From Bacillus spongiae (GTDB lineage: Bacteria; Bacillota; Bacilli; Bacillales; Bacillaceae_K): DNA of 64,000 nt. A program made the position numbers and the translations under genes. The notes below the pieces were generated by a model that saw only the letters and a list, made by a program, of their open reading frames with translations, ran no database searches and had not been told where the DNA came from. Shown here piece after piece: positions 45,703 to 53,416 of the stretch; positions within the stretch are counted from its first letter, which is position 1; the number at the start of each line of letters is the position of its first letter. The stretch lies in contig NZ_JBBAXC010000002.1 in NCBI RefSeq assembly GCF_037120725.1, positions 1 through 64,000 on the forward strand, given 5' to 3'.

Positions 45703-45775
45703 TTAGTTAGTGATTACGAAATAATTTTAGAGAAAGTGGTTATGATAAGAATACTTGAAAATCAGGAGGAGGGCA

Positions 45776-46240
45776 ATGAAGAAAATAGGAAAATTAGAAG
45801 CAGTTTTATGGGGCGTTGCCTTCCCAGGTTTTCCTCAACTGATTCTTAGACAGCATATCAAAGGCGTTCTTTTTGTTCTTTTAGAAATTATAATTAATAT
45901 AAATAGTAGCTTTAACACAGCCATTATGCTGAGCTTTATGGGTGAGACTAGAGAAGCAGCTCAAGTCATTGACTACCAATGGGTTTTATTTTACCCATGT
46001 CTTTACTTTTTTTCTATGTGGGATGCTTATAGGAATAGTTTAAGAGAAGATGAACGTTATCATTATCTTCCATTCGCCTTTGCTGCTTACTTTGTGACTG
46101 TTGGAGTAATGTATTCCGCTCACACTACGCTCTTTGATATCTTCTTTGGTCCTGTTTTTCTACCAATGCTATTTGTTCTTCCCGGTATTGCTGTTGGGCT
46201 ACTTTTAAGATTATTTATAATAAAATGGACGAATATATGA
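45776..46240 (+). CDS. Small membrane protein of unknown function
   Basis: About 154 residues with four predicted membrane segments: VLWGVAFPGFPQLILRQHIKG, then LFVLLEIIINI, a tryptophan-rich YPCLYFFSMWDAYRN, then two C-terminal segments. ATG 45776 follows AGGAGGAGGG; the frame is open to TTG 45755 but that lies upstream of the ribosome site. It has the look of a conserved bacillus membrane protein, though I cannot name the family. It is followed by a hairpin with T run. Confidence 0.65.
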   Translation: MKKIGKLEAVLWGVAFPGFPQLILRQHIKGVLFVLLEIIININSSFNTAIMLSFMGETREAAQVIDYQWVLFYPCLYFFSMWDAYRNSLREDERYHYLPFAFAAYFVTVGVMYSAHTTLFDIFFGPVFLPMLFVLPGIAVGLLLRLFIIKWTNI

Positions 46241-46264
46241 TTGGGAACTTAATCGAAAGCGTTA

Positions 46265-46294
46265 CAAAAGATCGGTAGGTCTTTTGTTTTTTTC
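46265..46294 (+). terminator. Terminator behind the small membrane protein gene
   Basis: CAAAAGA and TCTTTTG around CGGTAGG-like loop bases, then TTTTTT. Confidence 0.6.
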
Positions 46295-46376
46295 TATTTA
46301 TATTTGGTTATATTAATAACTAGAAGACACCGCCACAAGTGTTGAGAAGGTGAAAATAAATGTGGAGGTCATTTCT

Positions 46377-47144
46377 ATGGATATAACCTTATTATTAGAG
46401 TATGGCTGGGTATTATTAGTGTTGATTGGTTTAGAAGGTATTCTTGCAGCAGATAATGCAGTTGTTATGGCTGTGATGGTAAAGCATTTGCCTGAAGAGC
46501 AACAACGTAAGGCACTTTTTTATGGGCTCTTCGGTGCTTTTGTATTTCGTTTTCTTGCCTTGTTCACCATTTCCTTTTTGGTTGATGTTTGGCAGGTCCA
46601 AGCAATAGGTGCTCTGTATTTACTTTTCATCAGTTTTCAACATCTGATTAAAAAAGCGAAAGGAAAAGAAAAGTTAGCTCATAGTGAAGGAAATTTAAAA
46701 GGATCTTCATTTTGGATGACTGTATTAAAAGTAGAGCTAGCTGATATTGCTTTTGCTGTTGATTCCATGCTAGCCGCGGTGGCCTTAGCAGTAACACTAC
46801 AACCTACGGGATGGATTAAAATTGGCGGAATCGATGGAGGACAATTTATTGTAATGTTACTTGGTGGAATTATTGGGCTTGTTATTATGCGTTTTGCTGC
46901 CAATTGGTTTGTTAAGTTATTGCAAACCCATCCAAGTTTAGAAACGGCAGCTTTCTTAATCGTCGGCTGGGTTGGAGTCAAATTAGCGGTATTTACCTTA
47001 GCTCATCCAAAGGTGAAAATAATAAATGAACATTTCCCAGAATCGACTAGTTTCAAGCTTGTTTTTTGGATTGTTCTAATTGGAATAGCATTAGGGGGGT
47101 ATTTTTACTCGAAAAAACAAGCAAGGGTTAAAACAGGAAATTAA
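46377..47144 (+). CDS. Second TerC-family membrane protein (YkoY/YjbE-like)
   Basis: A TerC/MeeF-family protein, about 255 residues with seven or more membrane segments: EGILAADNAVVMAVMVKHLP and VELADIAFAVDSMLAAVALA are the paired acidic membrane motifs. Relatives YkoY and YceF of B. subtilis are linked to manganese export during exoenzyme metallation. Here the gene stands alone, unlike the ter-operon copy at 19747. ATG 46377 follows TGGAGG; the longer frame from 46350 is not needed. I saw no yybP-ykoY-type manganese riboswitch in the 137 bases upstream. Confidence 0.88.
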   Translation: MDITLLLEYGWVLLVLIGLEGILAADNAVVMAVMVKHLPEEQQRKALFYGLFGAFVFRFLALFTISFLVDVWQVQAIGALYLLFISFQHLIKKAKGKEKLAHSEGNLKGSSFWMTVLKVELADIAFAVDSMLAAVALAVTLQPTGWIKIGGIDGGQFIVMLLGGIIGLVIMRFAANWFVKLLQTHPSLETAAFLIVGWVGVKLAVFTLAHPKVKIINEHFPESTSFKLVFWIVLIGIALGGYFYSKKQARVKTGN

Positions 47145-47539
47145 TGGGGGATACCCTATTAGTTTCTTTTTGTTATATTAACATATTAATGATAGCCGAT
47201 ATTGTGATGTTTGGTGGACTAGGTATACACAGAAGGTTATAGTAAGTGTGAGGCTTAAGGTGGGAAAAATAAAAACCGTTGACATAGTAGTGAAAAAAGT
47301 ATTATTTTTTAAGAGAATAATATTTTTTCGAACACTCTGACATTTTATGCTATGATAAAAATGGTAAATTTATTATATAATACAAGAATGTAGAACCTTT
47401 TATTTATGACGATAGAACTAAAGTCATATAAAAATATATGCACTAAAGTCTCAATTAAGGCTTTTCTGGGTAAATTGGACAGTCTTACCATTCTTCTATC
47501 TTCATTATTCATATATAATAGATTAGAAGAGGTGAGATA
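47145..47539. promoter_or_regulatory. Long leader/promoter region of sigI-rsgI
   Basis: 395 bases without a gene. A -35-like TTGACA at 47279 is followed by TATTAT at 47300 (15-base spacer, short) and then by an AT-rich inverted repeat (47292-47328). A second -10-like TATAAT lies at 47514-47519. A transcript from the first would carry a 230-base leader. I could not find a convincing sigma-I promoter (ACCCCC...CGAA), though CGAA occurs at 47329-47332. Confidence 0.35.
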
Positions 47540-48298
47540 GTGCTAAATCTTTTGTTACTCTTATTAACAAGAAAAAAGAAACTAAAGTCATTAGAACAAC
47601 AAGTATTGGAAATACAAAATGGCGATGAAAGAGCATTAGAAGAACTTCTTCAATCCTACCATCCTTTTATAAAGAAAACGGTGTCCTCTGTTTGCAAAAG
47701 GTACATTTATGAAAGTGATGATGAATTTAGTGTAGGTTTAATTGCCTTTCATGAAGCCATATTAAAATATCAACCAGAAAAGGGGTCTTCTCTACTAAGT
47801 TTAGCAGAAGTTATCATTAAGCGGAAAGTAATTGACTATTTAAGGAAAAATAATAAAGATAACAATATTAGCATAGATAGCTCCTACGCAACCGAACAAG
47901 ATGACGACTCATCAACTAATCTAATAGAAAATAGCATATCGCTTGAAAACTATGAGAAAGAAAAAGAACGAAAAGCAAGGCAGGAAGAGATATTACAATA
48001 TCAGCAACTTCTTGCAACGTATGACTTAACATTTGAGGATTTGATTGAACAATCACCCAAGCATGAAGATGCTCGAGTAAATGCCATTAACATTGCGAAA
48101 TTGATTGCTGAAGATGATGGCTTACTTTCTATATTAGAAACAAAAAAACGCCTACCAATGAAACAATTGGTTGAGAAAGTACATGTTAGTAGAAAAACGG
48201 TAGAACGAAACAGAAAATATATTATTGCTGTTACGCTTATTTTGACAAAAGATTTTTATTATTTACGGGATTACTTAAAAGGGCGGATAGACACATGA
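47540..48298 (+). CDS. sigI: RNA polymerase sigma-I factor
   Basis: Sigma-70-family factor of the SigI group, 252 residues, the usual length. Region 2 reads [40 protein letters not shown] and [20 protein letters not shown]; the C-terminal SigI-specific helix-turn-helix contains [20 protein letters not shown]. In B. subtilis sigma-I responds to heat and envelope stress. The start is GTG 47540 behind AGAGGTGAG. Its stop overlaps the RsgI start (ATGA), the standard coupling of factor and anti-factor. Confidence 0.93.
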   Translation: MLNLLLLLLTRKKKLKSLEQQVLEIQNGDERALEELLQSYHPFIKKTVSSVCKRYIYESDDEFSVGLIAFHEAILKYQPEKGSSLLSLAEVIIKRKVIDYLRKNNKDNNISIDSSYATEQDDDSSTNLIENSISLENYEKEKERKARQEEILQYQQLLATYDLTFEDLIEQSPKHEDARVNAINIAKLIAEDDGLLSILETKKRLPMKQLVEKVHVSRKTVERNRKYIIAVTLILTKDFYYLRDYLKGRIDT

Positions 48299-49773
48299 AA
48301 AAAGGGATAATCATGGAAGAGAAAAAAGATTACTTGATCATGATGACACCGTGTGGGCATTTTGAGAAAGCCGTTATACAAAATAGAGAATATGCCGTCG
48401 GTGAAGAAATCCTGTTTACGTCGTATAAAGAGAAAAGACAAACAAAATCTTATCTTACTTGGACAAAAATGGCAGGTATTGCAGCTTTATTAATGCTCGT
48501 ATTTACGATAATGCAGTCATCCTTAGGCAAGGATACAGTGTATGCTTATGTGTCAGTTGACACCTACCCAAGTTTCGAACTAGGCGTAAATAAGGATTTT
48601 GAAGTTATTGAATTTATTCCGTTTAATGAAGAAGCGGAAAAATTTATAGGAGAGATAGAAGATTGGAAGTATAGCTCTCTTGAAACGATCATGGTGTCTG
48701 CTGTAGAGTATAGTCAAAAATTAGGATATAACACTGATAATATTATAGTAACAGCTGCTGTGAAAGGGAATCAATCAGAAAGCTCAGATACAGTTTTGGC
48801 GGAAGTTGCCGATATTATTGGTATAATCCCCATGTCAACATTTATTCCTGTAACGTTAGATCAACGAAATGCTGCATTAGAAAGTGGAATTAGTACATGG
48901 GACTATATTCAACAGTTACAAAAAAACATTAAACCAGAAAGTCAAATCAATCAAGCACCGAAAGACATTTTTAAGAATTTTCTATCTTCACCTTCAGATA
49001 GAGGCGTCGCGGTTGAGAACAAGGAAGAAGAGAATAATTCTCCTAAAAAGAATGAAAGAAGTGTCACTGTTCCGGTCCAGGAATTTCTAAATCGAGATCG
49101 AGGGTCAGATATAGGGCTATCACCATCTCAAGGACAAGATGATATACATAGTGAACAACAAGTACGAGAACCAGAGCCAGAACCAGTAGTACCGAAACCA
49201 GAGCCAGTAGCACCAAAACCAGAGCCAGAGCCAGTAGTGCCGAAACCAGAGCCAGAGCCAGTAGTACCGGAACCAGAGCCAGTAGTACCGGAACCAGAGC
49301 CAGAGCCAGTAGTACCGAAACCAGAGCCAGAACCAGTAGTACCGGAACCAGAGCCAGTAGTACCGGAACCAGAGCCAGAACCAGTAGTACCGGAACCAGA
49401 ACCAGAGCCAGTAGTACCGGAACCAGAGCCAGAACCAGTAGTACCGGAACCAGAGCCAGAGCCAGTAGATCCAGAACCAGAGCCAGTAGATCCAGAACCA
49501 GAGCCAGAGCCAGTAGATCCAGAACCAGAGCCAGAGCCAGAGCCAGTAGATCCGGAACCAGAGCCAGAGCCAGTAGATCCGGAACCAGAGCCAGAGCCAG
49601 TAGATCCAGAACCAGAGCCAGAGCCAGTAGATCCGGAACCAGAGCCAGTAGATCCAGAACCAGAACCAACTCCAGGTGAATGTCATTGTCATCATCATTA
49701 CCATTACCACGAGCCTGACGAGCATTCTGATTACGGTCATTACCATTATCATTACTATTGCCATATAAAGTAA
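48295..49773 (+). CDS. rsgI: Anti-sigma-I factor RsgI with Glu-Pro stalk and His/Tyr/Cys tail
   Basis: Membrane anti-sigma factor, 492 residues. An N-terminal RsgI domain ([20 protein letters not shown], residues 12-55) would hold sigma-I in the cytosol. One membrane segment follows ([15 protein letters not shown], about 59-76), then a juxtamembrane extracellular domain beginning [19 protein letters not shown]. Residues about 292-458 are Glu-Pro repeats ([14 protein letters not shown]), and the last 30 residues contain 11 His, 7 Tyr and 3 Cys. The position where RsgI proteins usually show an Asn-Pro site reads Tyr-Pro here. In clostridia the C-terminus is a carbohydrate sensor; here it looks like a stalk carrying a metal- or proton-sensing tail (inference). 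The ATG overlaps the sigI stop. Confidence 0.9.
   Translation: MKKGIIMEEKKDYLIMMTPCGHFEKAVIQNREYAVGEEILFTSYKEKRQTKSYLTWTKMAGIAALLMLVFTIMQSSLGKDTVYAYVSVDTYPSFELGVNKDFEVIEFIPFNEEAEKFIGEIEDWKYSSLETIMVSAVEYSQKLGYNTDNIIVTAAVKGNQSESSDTVLAEVADIIGIIPMSTFIPVTLDQRNAALESGISTWDYIQQLQKNIKPESQINQAPKDIFKNFLSSPSDRGVAVENKEEENNSPKKNERSVTVPVQEFLNRDRGSDIGLSPSQGQDDIHSEQQVREPEPEPVVPKPEPVAPKPEPEPVVPKPEPEPVVPEPEPVVPEPEPEPVVPKPEPEPVVPEPEPVVPEPEPEPVVPEPEPEPVVPEPEPEPVVPEPEPEPVDPEPEPVDPEPEPEPVDPEPEPEPEPVDPEPEPEPVDPEPEPEPVDPEPEPEPVDPEPEPVDPEPEPTPGECHCHHHYHYHEPDEHSDYGHYHYHYYCHIK
49168..49670 (+). repeat. In-frame minisatellite encoding the Glu-Pro stalk of RsgI
   Basis: Units of 21 and 27 bases of the type GAGCCAGAGCCAGTAGTACCG encode EPEPVVP and EPEPEPVVP. 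Up to about 49460 the units carry VVP; from there on VDP. Earliest units have K in place of E (VVPKPEP). Unit order and near identity suggest expansion by slippage or unequal crossing-over, with length variation between strains likely. Confidence 0.9.
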
Positions 49774-49873
49774 ATGGTTTGTATGTACTAAGTGAGATAT
49801 ATAATGGTAATAAAACACATAGAAGATCTTAGTAGCAGAGTAACAATTGAGAAAGATTAAGCTTTTTCCAAGA

Positions 49874-49902
49874 AAGCCTCCTGAAGTCAGGAGGCTTTTT
49901 TG
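49874..49902. terminator. Terminator between rsgI and the SASP gene
   Basis: AAGCCTCCT and AGGAGGCTT with TTTTTT behind. It lies 100 bases after rsgI and about 40 before the end of the minus-strand SASP gene, with A-rich DNA on the other side weak. Confidence 0.75.
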
Positions 49903-49942
49903 TACTATAATAATTTTACGTCATTGATTTTCCTTGATATAT

Positions 49943-50137
49943 TTATTCCTTTCCAGATAGTTGGGATTGAGCTGTTTTGACTAACCGCTTTGTAATTTCT
50001 CCTCCAACAGAACCATTTGACCTTGCAACTGTGTCTGAGCCGAGTTGAACGCCAAACTCTTGTGCAATTTCATATTTAACTTGGTCTAAATAACTTTCAA
50101 TACCTGGAACTAATAATTTATTTGAATTTCTTGCCAT
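49943..50137 (-). CDS. Alpha/beta-type small acid-soluble spore protein
   Basis: DNA-binding protein that saturates spore DNA and protects it from UV and heat. It has 64 residues with the conserved blocks [20 protein letters not shown] and [19 protein letters not shown]. The GPR protease site lies at the YEIAQEFGV block. ATG 50137 follows AAGGAG at good spacing; the upstream GTG 50146 overlaps that site. It should be transcribed by sigma-G in the forespore. It is one of several such genes expected per genome; this one proves a spore former. Confidence 0.93.
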   Translation of the reverse strand: MARNSNKLLVPGIESYLDQVKYEIAQEFGVQLGSDTVARSNGSVGGEITKRLVKTAQSQLSGKE

Positions 50138-50284
50138 TATGAGCACTCCTTAAATTTCATAAAATTTTCTTTGTTACACGATTATTTTGTTCGGAAACAT
50201 AAATTGTCATGCTAGGAAAATTTGGATGGAAGTGTTTGTATAAGGGAACACTGTTTACATAAAAAAGATAAATGGGGAATGAGA

Positions 50285-51496
50285 ATGGATTTAAGATCAG
50301 GAAAAATATTATGGACTGAAACCATGACGAATATTCCAACGTATGAATGCTTAGACCACGATATTGAATGTGATGTATTAATAATAGGAGGCGGCATGTC
50401 TGGAGCTATTTGTGCTTACTACCTTAGTCAAACATCTCTTAGGGTTGTATTAGTTGATAAAAGAAAAATGGCTTTAGGCAGTACAGCGGCCAATACAGGA
50501 CTTTTACAATTTTCAAATGATAAAGCGTTATATAAATGTATTCATTCGTTCGGAAAGGATAAAGGGGTTCGTCATTACCAATTATGTCGTCAGGCTATTA
50601 ATACATTACAAAATATTATTATCCCAAGTCTTGAGCTTCAAACAGATATTAAGCAGCGAAACAGTATTTATTTTGCTTCAGACGAAGCCGGAATAGAAGA
50701 AATTAAAAAAGAATATGAAGTGTTAAAACAACATCAATTCCCTGTTACTTTGTTTTTGAAGGGAGAAAACAATTCGAATGAATTTTTAAATAATCGAACG
50801 GGGTTATTGATAGAAGGAGATGCTGAAGTTAATCCGTTTAAATTAGCTCATAGCCTCTTACAATATGCTTATAATAAGGGGGTTAAGGTATTTGAACATA
50901 CTGATATTAATGGTAAAAGAAAAAATGAGGATAGTTGGACGTATTTTACCCGATCCGGTTATGCCATTAATGCTAATAAAGTTGTATATGCTCAAGGGTA
51001 TGAAACGATGGAAACTATATCTAATCGTAATGTCGTAATTGAAAATTCCTATGCGATTGCTACAAATCCAGTAGAGAAAATTACTGAGTGGCCCAATGAC
51101 TGTCTCATCTGGGAAACTGCAAGACCGTATTTTTATTCAAGGAAATCAGTCGATGGTAGAATTGTGATTGGAGGTCTTGATGAGCCGACAAAAGACTCTT
51201 TAGAAAGAGACTCCATGCTGCCTCATAAAGCAAAAAGACTTCTTGAAACATTAATAAAATGGTTTCCGTCCCTAAAAGGAAAAATAAGGATAGACTATCA
51301 GTGGGCAGCAACTTTTGGAAGTACGCACAATGGAATGCCGATGATTCATCAATCTCATCATTTCCCTAACTGCTATTTTTTATTAGGCTATGGTGGGAAT
51401 GGGACAGTTTATAGTATCATTTTTGCAAAAATTCTCAAAGAGATAATAGAAGGAAAGAGGTCTAAAGATTTTCAACTTTATGTTCATAATAATTAA
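50285..51496 (+). CDS. FAD-dependent amine/amino acid oxidoreductase (DAO family)
   Basis: DAO-type flavoprotein, about 403 residues. FAD loop CDVLIIGGGMSGAICAYYLS, second nucleotide contact VLVDKRKMALGSTAANTGLL (active-site region), and C-terminal GYGGNGTVYSIIFA closing on FAD. It resembles the gamma-glutamylputrescine oxidase/glycine oxidase group; substrate unknown. ATG 50285 is chosen because GGGGA ends at 50278; ATG 50279 touches that site, and the frame open to 50222 adds a non-conserved extension. It is monocistronic. Confidence 0.85.
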   Translation: MDLRSGKILWTETMTNIPTYECLDHDIECDVLIIGGGMSGAICAYYLSQTSLRVVLVDKRKMALGSTAANTGLLQFSNDKALYKCIHSFGKDKGVRHYQLCRQAINTLQNIIIPSLELQTDIKQRNSIYFASDEAGIEEIKKEYEVLKQHQFPVTLFLKGENNSNEFLNNRTGLLIEGDAEVNPFKLAHSLLQYAYNKGVKVFEHTDINGKRKNEDSWTYFTRSGYAINANKVVYAQGYETMETISNRNVVIENSYAIATNPVEKITEWPNDCLIWETARPYFYSRKSVDGRIVIGGLDEPTKDSLERDSMLPHKAKRLLETLIKWFPSLKGKIRIDYQWAATFGSTHNGMPMIHQSHHFPNCYFLLGYGGNGTVYSIIFAKILKEIIEGKRSKDFQLYVHNN

Positions 51497-51591
51497 AGCT
51501 TCTTTTACTAGAATGTAACTTCCCTCTTTTCATTCGATCAATTTTTCTTTAAGATATACAATGACACAACGTATGGAAAGGGAATTTTTTT

Positions 51592-52950
51592 ATGTGGCTA
51601 CAGTTAAAGAAAATATTTAACAAAATGACTCCGGCACAACTAATTGGAACGTATTATTTTATTGCCATTACTGTTTCGACAGTACTATTAAGCTTACCGT
51701 TTGCTCATAAAGAGGGGGCAAAATGGACCTTTATTGATGCTATATTCACAGGTGTTAGCGCGATTAGTGTAACAGGGTTAACTGTTGTAAATACAGCTGA
51801 AACATTTAATACAATTGGAATTATCATATTAATGCTTGTCTTGCAAGTTGGCGGAATAGGGGTAATGACGTTAGGAACATTTTTTTGGATAATATTTGGA
51901 AAAAAGATTGGGTTAAAAGAAAGACGGTTAATAATGACTGATCAAAATCAAATGTCGCTTTCTGGTTTAGTCAATTTATTAAGACACATTCTTTTATTAA
52001 TGGTCGTAATTGAACTTGTGGGAGCGTTTATCCTCGGGTTATATTTTTTAAGTTATTATTCAACATGGAGTGAGGCCTTTCTTCATGGTTTGTTTGCTTC
52101 AGTAGCTGCAACGACCAATGCTGGTTTTGATATTACTGGTCAATCACTTATCCCCTTTGCAAATGATTATTTCGTACAATTTATTGTTATCTTACTAATG
52201 ATTTTAGGAGCGATTGGGTTTCCCGTTTTAATTGAAACAAAAGACTTTTTATTAAATCGAAATAAAAAGGGAATCAGTATTCACTTTTCGCTCTTTACTA
52301 AACTGACCACTGCCACTTTTTTTATTTTATTATTGGTGGGAGCAGTAGCCATCTATGCATTAGAGTGGACTCATTTTTTTCAAGGAAAGGTATGGCATGA
52401 AGCGTTTTTCTACTCATTATTTCAATCAACAACGACTAAAAGCGGTGGTTTAGCGACAATGGATGTTAGCCAATTTGCTGAGCCTACGCTCCTAGTAATC
52501 AGTGGATTAATGTTTATTGGAGCATCACCAAGTTCAGTAGGAGGAGGTATTAGAACGACGACGTTAGCAATAAATATGCTATTTTTATATAATTTTGCAA
52601 AGGGAAACCGAAATATTAAGATTTTTAAGCGTGAAATTCATGATGAAGATGTACTTAAGTCGTTAGTCGTGACGACGTTAGCAATCGTTCTATGCTCTTC
52701 CTCCATCATTATATTAACGATTACAGAGGAACATCGTTTAATTGAAATCATATTTGAAGTTTGCTCTGCATTTGGTACGACGGGTCTATCAATGGGAATT
52801 ACTTCAGAATTATCTGTAATTGGGAAAATTACTTTAATGATTTTAATGTTTATTGGACGCGTAGGAATTTTATCATTTTTATTCATTATTGGTGGAAGAG
52901 AAAAACCAACCAATTACCATTATCCGAAAGAGCGCCTTATTATTGGATAG
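51592..52950 (+). CDS. ktrD: KtrB/KtrD-type potassium uptake channel subunit
   Basis: Membrane subunit of a Ktr potassium transporter, 452 residues. The four MPM repeats show their selectivity-filter strands: SVTGLTV, TTNAGFD, TTKSGGL and FGTTGLSMG, each with the required Gly. No regulatory RCK subunit (KtrA/KtrC) adjoins it. This matches KtrD of B. subtilis, whose partner ktrC is elsewhere; the choice of KtrD over KtrB rests on that. ATG 51592 follows GGAAAGGGA. Confidence 0.88.
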   Translation: MWLQLKKIFNKMTPAQLIGTYYFIAITVSTVLLSLPFAHKEGAKWTFIDAIFTGVSAISVTGLTVVNTAETFNTIGIIILMLVLQVGGIGVMTLGTFFWIIFGKKIGLKERRLIMTDQNQMSLSGLVNLLRHILLLMVVIELVGAFILGLYFLSYYSTWSEAFLHGLFASVAATTNAGFDITGQSLIPFANDYFVQFIVILLMILGAIGFPVLIETKDFLLNRNKKGISIHFSLFTKLTTATFFILLLVGAVAIYALEWTHFFQGKVWHEAFFYSLFQSTTTKSGGLATMDVSQFAEPTLLVISGLMFIGASPSSVGGGIRTTTLAINMLFLYNFAKGNRNIKIFKREIHDEDVLKSLVVTTLAIVLCSSSIIILTITEEHRLIEIIFEVCSAFGTTGLSMGITSELSVIGKITLMILMFIGRVGILSFLFIIGGREKPTNYHYPKERLIIG

Positions 52951-53080
52951 AAATAATAGACTCTTCTATTATCGAGCTGCTAAGAAATGGAAATTAATAA
53001 ATGAATCTCATCCTTTATATGGTTGTATGAAATAGAATGAAAACACTCATACTAAAAAAAAGAAAAAGGAGTATGAGTTG

Positions 53081-53239
53081 ATGGCAAAAAGAAAAGCAGA
53101 ACATAACGCAGCTTTAAAAAATAACACAACACCAAAAACGAATCTTCGCGAAACAGAATTTTCAGCAGAGTTTTCATACGGAGAAGATAGAGCGAAGTCT
53201 GCCAATCGCAATTCACAAAAGGGACATCATGAAAAATAA
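53081..53239 (+). CDS. Small basic protein, possibly gamma-type SASP-like
   Basis: 52 residues, hydrophilic: MAKRKAEHNAALKNNTTPK, then LRETEFSAEFSYGEDRAKSA and a basic end. The TEFSAEF patch recalls the EFASE-type sites of gamma-type spore proteins (SspE), but the similarity is short and I would not insist on it. ATG 53081 follows AAAGGAG at good spacing. The ribosome site lies at the edge of a 9-bp inverted repeat (ACTCATACT 53045-53053, AGTATGAGT 53070-53078). The next small gene overlaps its end. Confidence 0.55.
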   Translation: MAKRKAEHNAALKNNTTPKTNLRETEFSAEFSYGEDRAKSANRNSQKGHHEK

Positions 53240-53384
53240 TAAACATCCCATAAATGTAAGAGAAGAGTATGGAGTTGAAACCGCAGATCTTAATGCGGTT
53301 AAACTATATGAAATAACGAGTAAAGAGAATCAGTCAATAAAAGTAACTAAGCCAAAAAAAGACAAAGAGAAACGCCGAAAATAA
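53229..53384 (+). CDS. Small Lys-rich protein overlapping the previous gene
   Basis: 51 residues, starting MKNNKHPINVREEYGVETAD and ending in a strongly basic KPKKDKEKRRK. It overlaps the previous gene by 11 bases in another frame, with AAAAGGGA before ATG 53229. A terminator is built into its last codons. The pair looks like a translationally coupled operon, plausibly sporulation-related given the first member. No family recognised. Confidence 0.5.
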   Translation: MKNNKHPINVREEYGVETADLNAVKLYEITSKENQSIKVTKPKKDKEKRRK

Positions 53385-53396
53385 TTCGGCGTTTTT
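53372..53396 (+). terminator. Terminator of the small gene pair
   Basis: AACGCCGAA and TTCGGCGTT with TTTT behind; the left arm lies within the last codons of the second gene. Confidence 0.8.
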
Positions 53397-53416
53397 GTGT
53401 GCCTTTCCTTCACAAA

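Noticed and set aside
46241-46376. Manganese (yybP-ykoY) riboswitch before the second terC gene
   Set aside because: The region is only 137 bases and lacks the conserved GC-rich loop sequences; a simple terminator hairpin explains part of it.
49168-49670. CRISPR-like array
   Set aside because: The repeats are contiguous, coding, of 21/27 bases, and have no unique spacers.
49064-49818. Two long minus-strand frames (Leu/Val-rich and Trp/Tyr-rich) behind rsgI
   Set aside because: Both are antisense readings of the Glu-Pro repeat; such frames stay open only because the repeat lacks stops.
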